From NCBI GenBank assembly GCA_030248065.1, contig JASAMV010000239.1, positions 36,684 to 100,683 of the forward strand: a stretch of DNA of 64,000 bases, in the 5' to 3' direction. Both the position numbers and the translations under genes were made by a program. The notes beneath the pieces were generated by a model. The model ran no database searches and had not been told where the DNA came from. It worked only from the letters and a program-made list of their open reading frames with translations. Position 1 is the stretch's first letter. Every line of letters starts with the position of its first letter. Below, in pieces: positions 45,101 to 58,329 of the stretch. The DNA is from Rhynchonema sp. JSB1_4 (taxonomy: Eukaryota > Nematoda > Chromadorea > Monhysterida > Xyalidae).

Positions 45101-47014
45101 GCTTTTTTTACCAATTGTAATTTTTGCCAGCGCTATACACTAGCCAAATTATGTTACAGCAACAAATTATTTGATATCATTGATGATTATGTGACTAAGT
45201 CCATCTCACGTTCTGTGGCGCACACAGCGCACCAATTTAGCAAAACTCCATGTGGGACTGAAACCCAACTATGGTTTATGCTCATGCGCGCGGTCTTAAC
45301 ATTCTAAACGTACAATATTTGTAATATTGCACGCAGGACGGTCTAACCGTGCCATTCAATCTGCCGCCCAAAGTCTCACAAGAGCTGCAACTTCGGTACT
45401 CCGTGGACAACGTTACGGTATCGCAGAAAATGCGTGGCATACTCACCTACAACATCACGGATGTGGGTTATTTCGTGTTTATGTGGAATGCTGTTGAATT
45501 TCCTGCTAATAAACGTTGGTTTTCGATTTTTCTAGTCCGAAGGACGCGCCGTTGCTGACAAGCTGGACTTTACTCTTCGCCTTCCCACCGTCGCTTTCAC
45601 CTATGCTGCAACCATTAGCAAGTTGGTTTCCCTTTTACCCTCTTTACAGTGACGTTATGGACGAGGTCATTGTGACAATCAAGTAAGGAATAGAGTAACG
45701 ATTCGAGCACGCATTAACCGGATGTCCGGAAGTCTGAATACTGTGAAGTTTGGCTATAACTGAGTGAATACAAGGCGCACCACTGTATTCAACCGTTCAA
45801 AGCGCACTTTGCTTGCAGACCTTCCTTCACCGATCTATTATCGAGTGGCGAGCTCATACACAAATCGTGTGCCACATTCACGCGCGTGCACGACCTGCAA
45901 ACAATGATCACGTTGATGTGCTTCCATGCTCATATGACGGGTACGTGACTGTGTGTGATTGGTTGGTACGCTGCTGGCAGACATCACATTCGTGTTTTTT
46001 ACGCTTTACTTGGTTAATTTTTGATGTGACCATCATTCGGTAATTTGCTGTGAATTGGTTCAACCGACGTAAAAGTTATTCACAGACATCCAGTGGACAA
46101 CCTTAATGCTGGTCGAATTTAATTCTCGAAAATTCACCGAATGTGCACGTATCAAAGTTTCCTGGTCAAGGTGCCGATCCAGCAATGTGCAGTCCAGTGC
46201 TTGCAATTTGTAATTCATCTGAGTTGTTTCAGTTGAGAATTTGTTGACAGTGAAATATCATGTCAAAGTTATCGTGTATTTTGGGCGTTACACGGGTTTT
46301 TCTACACCCTTCACACACCGTGGTGTTACCTGTTGTGCAGTGTACATGCGCAGCTCGCGCAAAGACAACCAGTCCACGAAAACGTACTGCAACGATATGC
46401 GCATATTTACAAAAAATCTTTTGCCACGCATTTCAGTTGTGGAACAAGTTGACATCAGTGCTTCGCTCTACACGCAAACCATACAGGCGCAGCCCATGTG
46501 TGTGCTCATTAAAATACAGGTGGGTATGAATGTACACTGTAGAAAGGGCGCGGAATGTTACTTCGTAGACTGCTTGTTCCGTGCGTTTTCAGTCAGGGAG
46601 CGGCTGAACATTTCAGTTGGGATTAAATTCAAGCATGTTTCAACGTCGTGGTTTTCGGGGTAGGGTTTCTGAACAGCGGGCGAAGAGGCAGCGACACTAT
46701 GTTTTTGTGAGACACTATAAGCGTCGTGAGCATTGTGGGCTTGCGCTGGCTTAGGCCATCTGCAGCAATGTGCCTTCGATCGCCAATCTCGATTTTGTTT
46801 CGCAATCGGATGGTGGGATAGGAGGACCGTGTCATCGCCAGTGCTAATGTACCGGATGTGGACCGTCCCATTGTTCTGACCATCGCACAGAGCAGTTTCT
46901 TTACTTTTACAGAACGACAATGTTACGCTTGACGGCAAAGCCTCCGATGCGATGCTAGTGGAGAATGTGGTCAATGAGCTGAAGGATATTTGTTGTGGCA
47001 CGTTCATGAGATAG
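33112..47014 (+). CDS. AP3D1: AP-3 complex subunit delta (adaptin)
   Basis: Twenty-seven exons keep frame throughout and encode about 1323 aa: 33112-33237, 34271-34366, 34460-34576, 35731-35883, 36351-36480, 36566-36705, 36803-36876, 36951-37000, 38766-39002, 39415-39568, 39775-40011, 40251-40482, 40677-40822, 41472-41655, 41986-42178, 42269-42421, 42501-42577, 42793-43203, 43519-43677, 43896-43970, 44047-44094, 44842-45006, 45337-45462, 45536-45621, 45819-45940, 46341-46519 and 46913-47014. The delta subunit is one of two large chains of the AP-3 coat, which sorts cargo from endosomes to lysosome-related organelles. The N-terminal adaptin trunk (about 1-600) shows MFDKSLTDLIRGIRNNKENE, MFGYDISWASFNIVEVM, LTTNMIRKDL, RPYVRKKAVLLLYK, ALDLLYGMVSKKN and NFEWYVSVLVEL. 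The delta-specific NPVAAKAQRKVPVPDGLDLD follows, then a long charged, Lys-rich hinge (about 630-1080) and an ear-like tail ending in VVEQVDISASLYTQTIQ. The protein is longer than typical animal orthologues because of the hinge. Exons 22-26 are less certain than the rest. Confidence 0.95.
34977..35404. mobile_element. hAT-like element with GGATACCGGATACCC interior
   Basis: Ends are CAGTGGTGTCGTTGGGAAAT and CAACGACACCACTG, with a perfect 8-bp duplication ACGCAGTT (34969-34976 and 35405-35412). The ends are nearly the same as in 438-849, but the interior repeat is GGATACCGGATACCC. A short CTTGCGCAAGCAAGCGATTT palindrome lies in the middle. It lies in intron 3 of AP-3 delta. Confidence 0.93.
37446..38473. 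mobile_element. TTAA-flanked foldback element with about 500-bp arms
   Basis: Left arm 37446-37950 and right arm about 37975-38473 are inverted and nearly identical, starting AGTGCAAGGGACATAATTC. Both outer borders read TTAA (37442-37445 and 38474-38477). TTAA flanks are used by piggyBac-type elements, but the ends do not look like known piggyBac termini, so the class is open. It makes up most of intron 8 of AP-3 delta. Confidence 0.85.
38477..38664. mobile_element. TA-flanked short MITE abutting the 37446-38473 foldback
   Basis: The 37-bp inverted ends beginning AAGGCAAACTACGCCAACAC are flanked by TA (38475-38476 and 38665-38666). Only 3 bases separate it from the preceding foldback, so the two insertions share their border sequence. 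Confidence 0.82.
40955..41438. mobile_element. Foldback element, TTAAACCGGGCCTGCCG family, copy 2
   Basis: Reverse-oriented copy of 23733-24297, sharing CGAACTTCACGAAAATGGCG, GATATAGGCGGCGGGTTACGG and AACAATAGCGGC. The left end is approximate. It lies in intron 13 of AP-3 delta. Confidence 0.82.
44296..44723. mobile_element. hAT-like element with TTGACGATAGATAGAT array
   Basis: Ends CAGTGTAGTACTTGG and CCAAGTACTACCCTG pair with one mismatch. Flanks CGTCGCCG and CGTTGCCG agree at 7 of 8 bases (44288-44295 and 44724-44731). Inside are six copies of GTTGACGATAGATAGAT, three at each side, in the same orientation, and a CGCGCGTAGCGCGCG palindrome in the centre. It lies in intron 21 of AP-3 delta. 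Confidence 0.87.
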
Positions 47015-48775
47015 CATTGATTGGTGGTTGGGTAGATTAGTGAAGACAACTGTTAGTGCACACTCTTTAGTTACGCGCTAATCATCATTGTTGTTGATTG
47101 AAAGACTATTCAGCTGTGTTCCACTTGCTGCATAGATTTATCGAAACTTACTATGTTTTTGTGTCATACTGAACTTTGGATATAACTGTGTTTATCGCGA
47201 TTTTTTTTTGAAAATGTTGGTGAATAGAAAATCAAGATATTCCAATAGTATTGTTACAATTTTTATTATTGCCATTTTATAATAATTTTACAGTGTGCTG
47301 TCCCGTCCTTGAAATCATTTGGGTTGTTTGTTCATATTGTGCTAATTTCGCTGATAATTACCGTGATATTTCGATAGTTTTGGGTTATTCTGCATGTTAT
47401 TCCATTTAATGGGTGATCAACAATTGACCATTGCTTGGGTGATGCTTCTAGAATGTTGTTCTCTATTTTCACTTTGTTCTCTTAATATTTCTATTAATGA
47501 AAGGGTATCACACCTTTTTTCTCATTTTTGTATGTCACGTGTGGGTGGTATTCATGGTGTCCAGGTGCAAATTGTTTTAGTCCTTGAAGATAAACCCTGT
47601 AAAATAATTTGTACCTGGTAAACTATGTGCAAAAGGTAAAGGTTGTATTTATTTCCTAGGTTATTTGGGTATGATATCTTCATGCGACCCATGTGATTCA
47701 CAATTTTGACTACAGTTTGTATCTTATGACGAAACACCCGTTTGAGCCATTCCCAAAGGTTTCCTTTCGTATTATTCAGACTTTGTTGTATGTATGGATT
47801 TGAAAGTGTTGATAAATTTGAACTGTTGCTTGCGCTTTTGTAGCTTTGAAGTACACGGGCATAATGCAGATTTTACTGTCAAAAATAACTCTGTCCATAA
47901 AGAATGAACATAACGTCCAAATCAAGACTGTTTCGCATTAATGCAGTATGTTAGAAGGAAGGAGACACGAATACATGAAAGACGTGGGTGTTGTTTTGTG
48001 GGAAAATAATGCGGTTTGTGTTTCGTGTGGGATCAACACCAATGGTTTCTATTGCGCGCAACTCTTAATGTTATGTAACATGTTTGATTCTTGTGCTGTT
48101 TTCGGTCCAGTGTTCTGAAAATGTAAAAATAAAATAAATGTGCGTGCAGTTTCTAAATTTACATTTAGGTATGTTACATCCAGGCGAAACTTGGGCGCTT
48201 CTTTTTGTTTTTTATTACAATTTGGTATTAGCATACTTGCTTTGCTGGCTGGTTGGGTGCGACAAGCAAGCGAAGCGCAAACTTCCATTTTTAGATAAAA
48301 TTCGCCGTTGCACTTTTATTCTTGATCAAATGTGACTCTCTTATCAGTTCAGGATTGTGAAGCCGACTGCTTGCTTGGCAGGTAGGAAAAATATAAATGC
48401 GCGTTTTGGACAAAAATGATACAGAATAACAGCACCGCTGTTGCCGAAAATATCTCACTGACATGCCCACGCAGGTTAAAAATTTATGTGATTGTTTCGT
48501 AACCTGGTCTGTTTTGACTTATATTACATTCGCTGCTGGGCTTGAGCAATGCATCAAGTCAGTGCAACACAGTCCAGCTCAATCAAAAAAGTCTAGGTTT
48601 TAGTCCAAATGCGTGCCAAATGAATCTAAAAATAGCGAGAATTTTCATGTTCACGCTAAGGCATATATGTACTGCATGAAACGTTTTTTCAGGTCCTGAT
48701 CGGACAATAGCGCAACTCATTGTCTTCGTCAATTCAAATAAATCATAATTATAATCAATCTACATCGCCGATAAT
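47015..48775. other. Intergenic, T-rich region downstream of AP-3 delta
   Basis: Contains the 3' UTR and polyadenylation area of AP-3 delta (AT-rich, several AATAAA-like strings). No gene or mobile element is recognised. Confidence 0.5.
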
Positions 48776-48878
48776 ATGAACTTTCTCTTCCCATCATCAA
48801 CTACTGATCCAACCAATGAGCAACCCACAGACAGTCAGGGTCACAGTGGTGGTGGGGCGCAGTCCGAACCGATCACCC
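48776..48878 (+). CDS. Candidate first coding exon of an unidentified gene
   Basis: ATG at 48776 opens a 34-codon frame (MNFLFPSSTTDPTNEQPTDS, then Gly/Ser-rich) ending at a good donor CCC|GTAAGT. The upstream AT-rich, C-poor sequence is plausible as a 5' UTR. The following exon is not identified: the open frames I tested downstream do not continue it. It could be a real alternative first exon or a chance ORF. It does not join in frame to 62783. Confidence 0.3.
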
Positions 48879-50633
48879 GTAAGTCAACGAAACATCATAA
48901 TGCGTTTGTTAATTTGGAATGTTAATGCCGCGCGTGTAGGCTGGAACTTGGCTTGGGCGGCTCAGGCTCAAGCCTGAATCAACTGAAACATCACAAGCAC
49001 GACTACCAACGAGATAATCGTTGACGTGAAACACTATACGCGGTCTGTAGCTGCGTCCTGGCGGGTTGTTCCCCCAGCTCGACTTTGAAGATTTGCGCGA
49101 AATACTAAGCTTCCTTCCAAGCATCACAGCCACAGTGCTTGAGCTTGCATGTGCAGCACAAACATTCTAAGCGTCTAGTTTTAATCTCAATGATTTCATA
49201 ACAAATGACACGCATTTTAACGAAGAGAGACAACCGAACCAATCCATAACGGCCACCGCAGAGAACAGCTCCAGATCTGGATCTAGCTCAGCTCCGTCCC
49301 AGCACAAGTTATGCGCACTGGTTAGGTGGACCCCGGGCTGCTTGACGTCCCAATTTCCTCATTGATATAACCCCGAAAGGAAATTCGTTGCAACACGCGA
49401 AACCCTCACTCTAATGTATAGGTAAGGATTGAGTTGGGAACCTTGTGTCGCGACATGGTTTGTGCTGCACTGTGATTATGCACCGTTAGCCCGGTGCGAT
49501 CAGATGTGGTAATTTGACTCATGCCGAGAGAAAAAACTTGCACAATTTGCACTGCAGACAGAGACAACACAAGATGCTAACGTACACCACGAATTTTACA
49601 GCATTTTTCTTTGTTACGCACACCCATTGCCAGAGACTGCATTCATAGTTTTTTCTACATTCCGTCCTGCTCAGCTCAGTCATTTCCTCTCATTTTTTGT
49701 CATCAACTTATTCACGCCGCTTTGGAAGATTATTCTTGATAAAATATATAGTTTGAGTGCTTCGAAACCCCGTAACTTAATCACAGCATCCGATAATAGC
49801 CGTTTACAAAGTTAGTCGAAACTTCCGCCGGCTTGCTGGATTAATCATATCGATGATTCAGTATTACCAGACCTCACCTAGATTCCGATGAAAAAAAACT
49901 CGTGGTTTTCAACACATCAGGTCAAATGCTGAGTAAGAGTATCAAGCGTCCAACTTCTGAACGGGTCGACTTCCGTTAGGTGTACTTCCCAGATAGATTG
50001 GGTGGGTGGCAGCGAAGATTGGTTGTGTCCCCGTGATGTGAAAAAGTACTCTCTTTGAACAGGTGGCTGCCAACCTGACCTGGAACCAATTGCATGGAAC
50101 CAAGTCTGCTATGGTTTATGCTTGCACACCAATATGCAATTGGTATACCAAGCAAGTCCAACTTGTGCTGGTTGCTAGGTACCCGAGCTTTGTGCCCACG
50201 GAGAGCGCGGCGCCAGCGGTGTCTATTGCTCTCAAACATCGGCACCCGGACCCGGGTTTAGCTTTGCCAAAGAATTATCACACGCATCAAATAATCAAAC
50301 TCTGAGCTTTGTCTGGTGCAAAGATCGATTTGAAGCTTTTGGCATGTGCATGCTAATTTGGTGTACATTCGCTGCATCAATAATGTATGTCGGAGCTCTA
50401 AATTTAGATACGTAGCTCGGGCTTATAAATTCAACCATAGCTAATTCGTACCAGATGCACATTATTTTGCATTCCTTGTTGATTGTGCCAAGACTCATGG
50501 ATGATTGCTGGCGCCTTATCCCTCACTTGCATTGCGGTTTTTGAAACCATTTAGCCCAGAATTTAGTCAATGATGACTTGCTTGTGCACACGTACCCTGT
50601 GTTTCTGATGACTGGTGTCATGGGCTAATATCA
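48879..50633. other. Intergenic or intronic, no gene recognised
   Basis: No recognisable protein segments. The motif TGAAACAT occurs once (48984). Confidence 0.4.
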
Positions 50634-50781
50634 CAGTGGTCAACTCAAGTGCTCAAATCACTGCGTCAACTCATAGCAGCCCCGAGTGAGCGCGGGAAAT
50701 AATATGCATGGCATTCGGGGTTTGTTGACGACCCTACAAAGTGAGTTGACGAAGTGATTTGAGCACATGAGTTGACTACTG
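50634..50781. mobile_element. Short hairpin MITE with hAT-like ends
   Basis: Ends CAGTGGTCAACTCAAGTGC and its partner GCACATGAGTTGACTACTG are imperfect inverted repeats. Flanks TAATATCA and TAATATAA agree at 7 of 8 bases (50626-50633 and 50782-50789). The total is 148 bp, mostly foldback. Confidence 0.8.
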
Positions 50782-50789
50782 TAATATAA

Positions 50790-53700
50790 GCCAAGCACCG
50801 TTATGTCATGTTCACGTGCAAGTCCATAAACATGAAAGTTTGTTGCGGCACATATGCTCATGCTGCATGCAAGCGCTATTTTGGTTGGCAGGTGCGGTTA
50901 GCGGGTACACAACCAGTAACCAGACTGCAGACATTTTGCATTTCCTGTACCCAATTTTCAGCTGTGCACATACTAGCGTCCCCGCACATATACACTACAT
51001 GTCATGATAATGATGTGCACATAAGCTTGTGCCGCGTACAATAAACAGCAAGTGCAGTTCATAGTTTTGTAGTACATGCAAGTGCGACACATTGCCCAGC
51101 AATATAGTTAGTCGAATAAATGTCTTTTTCATATTCAAATTTGCGATACACACGCATTGATCGTCAGTCACTACACAAGTGTACACTACCATTTTGTAGT
51201 TGATACCTTCATGATCACAAATGTGGTTGTGTGATGTTCACTGTCATTTGTACACCAGAAAGAACATTGACAATTTTGTGCTGGATTGTACTGGCATCGT
51301 CCTATTATGTACATCTAATTCACGATGGGAGGCCTTCTCCGCCGTCTGTAAAATGGCATAAAAATATTTGTCTGACAAAAAAGTTACGCCCATGAAACTT
51401 TTTCACAAGAATAATCTCATCTTATCGTACTCAAAGCTGTCTAATTTTTTTAATGCACAGTGCCTTTGGATGAAGAAGCTGCCATGATCCCCATCGCCTG
51501 CTATCACAAAGCCAGTCCAGGGAAACAAGAATGGTTTTCTCTGTGCATTTTTGTTCATATATAAAGTCTGGTCATCCTGTTTTGGCCTAGGCAGGGCCCG
51601 ATGACTGATCTAGTGACTTGTTGCCGTCACACTTTGTAATGTGCACTAAACTTGTGTTCGTTTAAAATTCCGAACAAAAAACCGCATTTCCTATGTCGTG
51701 TTTATTTTTGCGTTTTTCGTGTCGCCTCGCCTGGCCGGTGTCCCGGCCACACGCTGGTTTCACTTTTCGAACCAGAACTTGCCTCGTTAACAACTATGGT
51801 CACGACGCGGGTCTTAATCAAAGGTCGGGGTGCTTGTGGCGCGCATAACGCGTTGATCACTGGTGGGTTTCGACTCGTGGTGCCGTCTAACCCTTTGGTT
51901 TGCACCCGGAGACGAAGCGCACGAATCTGCAGACCTCAAAAACACCAAAGCATCCATACGCAATGTGAGTTTTGTACCAGATTTTGGTGCTAGAAAATAG
52001 AAACAGACCAGCGAAAAAAAACAGCGAACTCCGTTTGGAACTTCTTTCACTCCAAAATTTCACATTATGGGCCCACGTTGAAACTACCATGACCTTAAGG
52101 TTGAATAAAGCAAAAGTTACGAAAAAAGTTGGCTGCTTTGCATTTCGGCGTTCTGTGTGAGTCTCGAACTGGCATTCGTTGAGTTTATGTGAATCGAATC
52201 ACATGGTATACTGTAGGTAGATGTCTGGTCCCGAAGGCTCGTTATTGGCACCATTGGGGTGTGTGTGTGTGGCGCCGCCGGTCTGAACACCTGAGTTGAT
52301 ACGCACTGTGGCACACACGCCACCTTTTTACTACTCTCACGCTTTTTAATTTGATGCCGATTCTCACGTGTGGAAATCTAGGTTGTAGCGCGACAGTAGG
52401 GGTATACGAAATAATTCCAGCGTGTCTATGTATAAATCTAACGCACCTTAGTTCTGTGACTGATTTCCGAGGCACAAGTGGCCAACTGATATTCATGAGT
52501 ACAGGAACTACTGATAGCCTGCTCCCATCGAGGCTTCACTGTACCCCTGGACTCAATAACAATTAGCGATCCAAGTATTGTATCATCTGATAGCGTCGGA
52601 TAGGAACCAAACCAACATCCCTGTCAAATTATATTCCCATGACTTGGTGAATTTTGAAAATTAGTGCCCTGCGCATTACATAGACAGACGCTTTCACCCA
52701 GATTCCAGCACCCAGAACTGCGGATGCTTCATGAAAGTCTGATATTGCAAACTGAAAACAAGTGGTTGTACGCATGGCACAAATATTCCGGTTTTACCTC
52801 ATTGTTGTTCAACTAACCACACATGTGCCTCCATCTGTACATGTGTCGACAGCAAACCAATGTTATTGATGCTGGGAACGCGCGAGGATTTATAGGGTGC
52901 TGTTTCATCAGGTCGTATCGGGCCGGGCGAATACCACCAGCCCGCCGTTGTTTCGTTGACGTGCAGTTTTTGTTTCTTCTGTGTTCCTCGGCCGCCTGGC
53001 GCACTTTGAGCGCACATGTCTGTGTTGTATGCCAGTTAGTCTTCCAAAACTATTACCCTTCCCCGTATTCCATTGCTTATGCACATTGCTTAGGTATATG
53101 GCACAAGTCGTAGTTCAGGCGTCACGCAACTGTAATGTACAATGTCACTGACACCAACCAACCAACCACACACATACGCATTGACGTGACGGCGTGTTAC
53201 GCAAAATGTATGTGGCTGAAATTCGGTACACCTCCTCTCTCTCTCTTTCTGTTGTGTGTTTTTGGCGCATTTCAGCCGTACACACAGTTGTCTTGGTATC
53301 GCTTGTGTACACGCGCGTCTTTAACGTGTCACTGATACCAGAGCAAGCCGTGTGAGTTACGAGCACTGAATTCTAAATTGCCGTTGTTGTTCTGCGTATG
53401 TCCCGCCAGCGCTTGCTTGTTCTCGCTCTCCAAAACTCGTCTTTGATCCATCTTCTAACTGTTTTCCGCATAGTGCGTTTGTGTGTGCATGCGTGTTTAT
53501 CACTTGTCCATAGCGTGTGTTCATGCTGTCAATTTATCAGACTGTTTGCTCCGATGTGATCTGTATGCATACATGCGCGCGCGATATGGCTAATTTGACG
53601 CTCTAAAAACAGCATGCGTAATCTGGAACAGGTTTTCATGCACCCAAAGTTCAAACCATGTGCTCCAGTTTTGAACCACCAGCCATGAACATGATGCTGA

Positions 53701-55229
53701 TTATTCCGTTCCGTCTTCTGGTGAACCAACCACAAATTTATTTTGAGACAATGTCCAGCCACGGCCATGTTTCGCACCCATGTCTCAAACCCAATTGCTT
53801 CCTGGGCTTGAATTTGCCCGGAATATGTCTTTTGCCCGCCAAACATGAATTCTTCCATTGCTGGTTTCGGTGTTGGTTACTTCAGTCGGTTTGACACTGT
53901 TTTCAAATTTATTATTTTTCACGACGGAGCTAACGTCTCAACTTGACATTGACTCAAAATCGTGATGCGTAAATCCTCTTGTGTATATGACTCGCTCCCG
54001 TTTTGTGCAGTACGAGTCACTATATATCGCATGTCTGAGAGATGAGCCCAAATCTTGAGCTCATGTGTATCAAACTTTCGTATTGCTGCGCAGTGCACAT
54101 ACCATGGTGCCTTTCCAGATCCAGCCGATTTCAGGATCAGAGACCAGCGGATTGTGAACCCAGCCAGCAGCTGCTGTAGGTATACATACAGTAATAGTAC
54201 ATGTACATAATGCGTGCGGGCTCACAAACTGCACGATAGCATGGACCATGACATGACATTAACATTTTCATCGGCAACTCGGAAAGATCCACCAAAAATT
54301 GCCCATCACTGTGAAACATCAGTCAACTGATAACGTTTAGACTTGCTCGTACGTTTTTTGATGCACGGACCGAATTGCCTAGCTGGCCTATGTTTCACAG
54401 TCAGCATAAATGCATTGAAGTCCCAAGCCCACATCGCCCCGTGCCCTTCAAAGTTGATCCGACACCCCTCATTGTGCAGTGTACTGGTTTCAAGCAGCAT
54501 TAGCCCCTCATTGTTCGGGAAGCATGTTGCGTTCATGAGTTGATTTTTTTCACTTACTCCAACTGTTCCGTCCGCACAGGAACTTGGATTTAGATTGTGA
54601 ACCTTGACTTGACATGTGTATATCTGCCTATAATTCTCAGTTTCTCAATGTCACTCACCATTTGTACGACAAAAAGTTCCGTTTCGCCCAGACAATGCGT
54701 GGACAAACTCGTGGTTTCTTGGTGACATTGATGCGTGTGGGTCATGGATGCGCATTTGTGATTTTCGAGGTTTCTGTCTGCTTTCCTTATCAATAGGCCC
54801 AAGCCAAAGCTGAAGCTTAACCACTGAACTGAACATCTATACATCTTATATTGGCCCATTCCTCAACCAAAGTCACACAGCACTGTAAAAGCATCTGAAA
54901 ATACAAGCATAAATGAGCAAACCAAGAAAGGACCAAAATACTTTTCAAACCGGCCACGTGATTTTCGTTCTTGAACAATTTTGCATGCAATATAGGCACA
55001 TAAAGCAGGTGCCCATCTGTCACGTATGTGCATATTAGCTGAGAATTAAGGTACGGAATCAAACCAAAGTTTTTAATCCAGAAATTGTGGGACCGTTTGG
55101 AACATGCTCTGGCAAAAAAGACGTTTCGCTATTCGTAGTGGTATGTCGAACCATTTCGATTCCCCACGGTGCAATTAAGCAGCTTCAAAACAGCAGCATC
55201 GTCCGTGTGTGGGTACGACCAAACTGGCA
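50790..55229. other. Long stretch without recognised genes
   Basis: Open frames up to about 110 codons exist, but none shows a known domain or a convincing exon series. There is a CT run at about 53233-53246. No RNA gene is recognised. Confidence 0.4.
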
Positions 55230-56320
55230 TACCGTCGGTATCAGTAAAAATAAGACCAACCCCCAAACCACTTTTTCGAGAAAAAAGCGTTTGAAGTTGG
55301 CCTGACCGCATTTCCAACACGGTTTGGTTCGGTAGGCTGATGTTTGGCATGTCTACGAAAGGGAGCATGCTGATCATCATAGAAACAAAAGTAGACTTTG
55401 AAACATCATATCCAAGTAAAAACAAAGCTATTTGTCGGTTGGTTTTAGTTGACAAAAAAATAAATATAGACCAAGCCCCTTGGCGGAGCAGTTGAAAACC
55501 GAAAAATAGCCCAACCCCCATTTTCTCTGCCATTTATTTTTCACCTGCTTGAAAAAGATTTAATACGGGGTTCATTAAAATGTCTTAAAAGAAGCATTAT
55601 CATTCAAAACGCTTGTTACAGGGGTGGAAATCGGGCCGGGTTACCTCGGTCCGGCATGACCGGATTCAGAAAAAGTCAGCCCGGTCCTATCCGGCCCGAT
55701 TTTTTGGGCCGGGTTTTTCTGATTGTATTTTGAAGCAAACGTCGGGTGTGAAAAGATTGTTTCTGTTTGTTGAAATCATTGATTACACATTGAAAACATA
55801 CATAAACAAAAACATCAAAAAGCTTGTCTGTGGGATGCTTCGATCTCGTGGCTCTCACAACCACAGTCAGATATGCTTGCCACTGTGCTAAAGACGCCGA
55901 CAGCCAAGCCGCCTTACGATACGTTATAAACGTAATGATCGGGCCAGCAGCGACGTACTCACCGAGAGAGAGTAAAGTCCCTAATACAACACACACACAG
56001 CTGGGGTATTATGCAACAACTCATGTGCTGAAGCAATCTTTTGTGTGTGTGTGTTGGAGTCGCGTGCTTTGGGGCTTGGTCTTTTTTGTCCGCGAAAATT
56101 GCTCCGCCAAGCAACTTGGTTTTCTTTTTCAAAAACAAGAAACTAGACCAACCCCCAACCGGAACTAGCAGGTGTTTTCAACAGGCTGTAACTCAATGTA
56201 CATAGCGTTTTGAGACAAAATTTTTGGTGAATGTTTAGAATAGTTTGCCAGCTACACGCTGCACACAAAAAGGGGGTTGGTCTTTTGGTGGGGGTTGGTC
56301 TTAATTTTACTGATACCGAC
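55230..56320. mobile_element. Large foldback element containing a GGGCCGGG-rich insert
   Basis: ATACCGTCGGTATCAGTAAA followed by AATAAGACCAACCCCC at the left (about 55230) pairs with GGGGGTTGGTCTTAATTTTAC at the right (about 56280). Inner parts around CTTGGCGGAGCA pair similarly (about 55480 and 56110). The interior holds CAGGGGTGGAAATCGGGCCGG at 55619, resembling the left end of the GGCCGG hAT family. Borders are approximate and no duplication was found. Confidence 0.65.
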
Positions 56321-58329
56321 GATACGTTGTTGTTGTTCCAATGTGGATGGTTTATGGTAAATTTTGAAACTCGCCTGCCGCTGTTTTGAAATTTTTGAAC
56401 TTGCTGCAATTCTGTGAGTGAAGCTCAGCACTGTTTGGCTGGATCACCGGTATCAGCTATACAACTGGGCTTAATAAAAGGACTCGCGGTAATGTTTCAT
56501 GATCGTTTATATCAGTTCCAAATTGCGGTCGTCACAAGCGCGTCCGGTTTTGCGTCCCCAAGGAGTCAGGCAAGCACCTATTGTCTTGCCCCAGTGCTAT
56601 GGGACTCCAATGTACTACACCTTACCCACCTGATGGCATACTTCAGTTTCTTTTGAACAACCATCCTCATGGCTTGCACTTGCTCTTCGTTCTGTGTTCG
56701 TTTAAAGCTTTCAACTATGGGTTTAAAACTAGAATATGCCTGCGCTCTGGCTTGCCACGACGTGCACCATTATTGTTCATGCCATAGCCATTCATGCGCG
56801 GCCTGAATTCTTCAGCGCCAAGCTTTCGGGAGGAAGTCCTTTTGTTTGTTGCAGTTTGTTGTCACAATGTGCATTTATACACAATGTCCGCGTGCGCCAT
56901 GTCCATGTCACAATCCAATGCCACGTGCGGAGGAACCCACGTGCTGTGATTTGCCCGGATTTGCTGGCATCCGCTACGTTTTGCTTGTTATTGTTGCAAA
57001 ATCAAAAGGGGTTGTCAAATAATGTTTCATGGATTTGTTTGCAGAAAATCTGAGCCTTAATGGGAAAGTCCCACAAACCAGGCTTCACCATGACATTGAG
57101 AAATCATTGTGATCAACGACATTGTACCTGAATCATCATCATTATAACCGGGTGAAACATCAGGGCAGGTAACTGCTGACAAAATTGGAGCGCCACCCTC
57201 CATCTTTAACATCGTGATTGAAACATCAAGTGCTTTACACCACCGTAATGGGTAACGCGGCCGGAGCGAAACGCTCACAGGACTCAGGTCAGTCGATATG
57301 AAACATTTTCTTGCTCGATGCGAGGAGAAATCCGGCCTGAAACAATCCATTAGATTACAAAAACGATTACATCGCAAAGAAATGGTAACGATTTTCAGCG
57401 ACCGTGGGACATAATCATCAATAATGGTTCATAAAGAATAGCGTCACGCATCTTTGATTAGAACCGCAGGATTTTTACCTGGCGTCCCATGATTCCTGTA
57501 ATTTGTGGCTGTGAACCAAAATTCCTTAACGTAACCCACACACTGTATAGGGTGCTTGATGCTTTATTTATAACGTACAGAGCCCACATCGATCTTCATT
57601 AGAGCCTTGCGTCTGTTGACGCCCTTCACCCTTCACAATTTCTCATGGAGAGCAAATAACGGCCTGCTTCTTCCTGGCTTGTCATGTTGCTCATGTGGGT
57701 ATAACTTTGTTCCCCAATACCCAGGCTGCTGTTGGTTTGGGCTGTAATTTTTGTCGAGACAAGAAGAAAGTGTTCACCACGTCACTTTACCTAGCATCAT
57801 GGGGCATGTTTGTTTGTCCCCTCTACGCGACAGAATTTCTGCAGAAAAAACTGTCAAACTCTGACTTGAAAGGGTGTACCGTTTGAGAGTGCAAGTGTTT
57901 CAAAAACAGATGTCCAACTTGCGTAACTGTATTTCCTCAAGACTGCCTTCTATGTCTCAAGTAACCTGTGCCACAATGTGCAAATTCTGAAATTTTGGTG
58001 CCATGCGTGTGACTAGTTAAGCTTTGCTCTCATTGCTGTGGGGTTGCATTTGATGTATAACATTCAGGATTGGCATAAACTTGACTAAGACTTCGGAACA
58101 AGCTTGGATTGTGGAAGTTGCGTGATTGTACACGCAGCACTAATATTCTGAGACTCTGGCCGTTCTTGTCAGGTCTCTCCAATTCATTCAGAAAGGTTTC
58201 ATAAAACCTGCGTCTGTGAGCCGCGCGGCTTTCACATGCAGCAGGTCGCAATTTGGATGCCCAGAAAGTCGAGAGTAGTTCAGCTTTGATGCTAATTGTT
58301 ATTATACGTGCCATGTGTGGCAAGACTGT
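56321..58329. other. Region without recognised genes, dense in the ATGTTTCA octamer
   Basis: Five occurrences of the octamer lie between 56492 and 57306, the densest cluster in the window. No coding exon could be supported. Confidence 0.4.

Noticed and set aside
55129..55533. 134-codon open frame on the minus strand
   Set aside because: It lies largely within a foldback element, has no recognised domain and is mirrored by frames in the other arm.
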